Assembly: GCA_030867875.1 (NCBI GenBank)
Contig: JAOWCC010001609.1
Coordinates: 434,001 to 498,000, forward strand
Source of the DNA: Actinernus sp. WN-2022
Taxonomy: Eukaryota; Cnidaria; Anthozoa; Actiniaria; Actinernidae
Length of the DNA stretch: 64,000 nt
Direction of reading: 5' to 3'
Shown here: piece after piece, positions 63,886 to 64,000 of the stretch
How positions within the stretch are numbered: position 1 is the first letter of the stretch
Layout of the letters: every line of letters starts with the position of its first letter
Notes under the pieces: model-generated
The model's input: the letters and a program-made list of their open reading frames with translations, nothing else
Database searches by the model: none
Told to the model about the DNA's origin: nothing
Translations under genes and position numbers: made by a program

Positions 63886-64000
63886 ATGTATAGATGTATG
63901 ATGGATTCTAAACTTGCGAATATCTTCTATGGTCCTATGGGCTATTGGAAAGGTCACTCTGCAATTGGCAAGCTATCGGTAGCAGCGAAAGCATCAGAAG
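63886..64000 (+). CDS. Start of an rve-type integrase-like gene, cut by the window edge
   Basis: Open from ATGs at 63886, 63898 or 63901 to the last base. The visible peptide DSKLANIFYGPMGYWKGHSA with AIGKLSVAAKAS has the pattern Y-x(n)-GYW-G-x-AI-L-A-A, which I recall from the N-terminal region of rve-type integrases of Polinton-like elements in cnidarian genomes. The catalytic DDE part lies outside the window, so this is a tentative call. Confidence 0.45.
   Translation, partial: MYRCMMDSKLANIFYGPMGYWKGHSAIGKLSVAAKASE

Larger units (their letters stand above)
53050..64000 (+). mobile_element. Virus-like element, copy 2 (intact in window, continues right)
   Basis: All principal genes of this copy are open: F-box/ankyrin, zinc protein, TFIIB-like, hydrophobic, minor capsid-like, orphan, membrane, major capsid-like, ATPase, four small proteins and the start of an integrase-like gene. 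The right end lies outside the window, so terminal repeats and target duplication cannot be judged. Left limit about 53050. Compact packing with overlapping genes differs sharply from the surrounding host DNA. Assigned to Polinton-like/adintovirus-like elements by gene set, not by a named match. Confidence 0.8.

Noticed and set aside
36350..64000. DNA polymerase B, protease or helicase of the virus-like elements
   Set aside because: I looked through all large frames of both copies and found no such motif; these genes may lie to the right of the window or may be absent.
36350..64000. One tandem array formed by simple duplication of 17 kb
   Set aside because: The DNA between the copies (45.1-53.05 kb) is unrelated to that left of copy 1, and the copies differ in gene content at both ends, so a simple tandem duplication is not supported.

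Overview
The window is animal genomic DNA, most plausibly from an anthozoan cnidarian. That assignment is an inference from the mix of repeats and is not certain. Most of it is repeat-rich and gene-poor: several non-LTR retrotransposons (L2/CR1-like, L1/Tx1-like and jockey-like), a Penelope-like remnant with a GIY-YIG domain, tRNA-derived SINEs, hairpin MITEs, a TTAA-flanked transposon with long inverted repeats nested inside a LINE, a tyrosine-recombinase gene bracketed by terminal inverted repeats, and a 131-bp satellite. Host genes are few: a C2H2 zinc-finger gene (33.66-34.88 kb) and one or two candidate exons.

The main content is two copies, in the same orientation, of a large virus-like element: copy 1 at about 36.4-45.1 kb and copy 2 from about 53.05 kb to beyond the right edge. 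Both have the same order: Cys-rich zinc protein, TFIIB-like factor, hydrophobic protein (-), minor-capsid-like protein (-), a conserved orphan of about 614 residues, membrane/coiled-coil protein (-), major-capsid-like protein, A32/FtsK-HerA-type packaging ATPase, then a chain of small membrane proteins. Copy 2 adds an F-box/ankyrin gene at its left, two more small proteins, a tandem-repeat block, and at the window edge the first codons of what looks like an rve-type integrase. No DNA polymerase or protease is visible. The capsid, ATPase and integrase set suggests a Polinton-like / adintovirus-like integrated dsDNA virus of an invertebrate, but most genes match no family I can name with confidence.

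The copies differ in state. Copy 2 is intact in every gene inside the window apart from a rearranged small upstream ORF. In copy 1 the orphan protein and the major capsid protein carry indels, and the 3' end is cut off against an unrelated repeat. The zinc, TFIIB-like, hydrophobic, minor-capsid, membrane and ATPase frames stay open.

Gene packing is virus-like: TGATG/TAATG stop-start overlaps, convergent genes sharing overlapping stop codons, palindromic bidirectional promoters with compensatory changes between the copies, and A/T-rich hairpins that may end transcripts. In outline, the zinc and TFIIB-like proteins would run transcription, the capsid proteins and ATPase would build and fill particles, the membrane proteins may serve entry or assembly, the F-box/ankyrin protein may redirect host ubiquitination, and the integrase would insert the genome.
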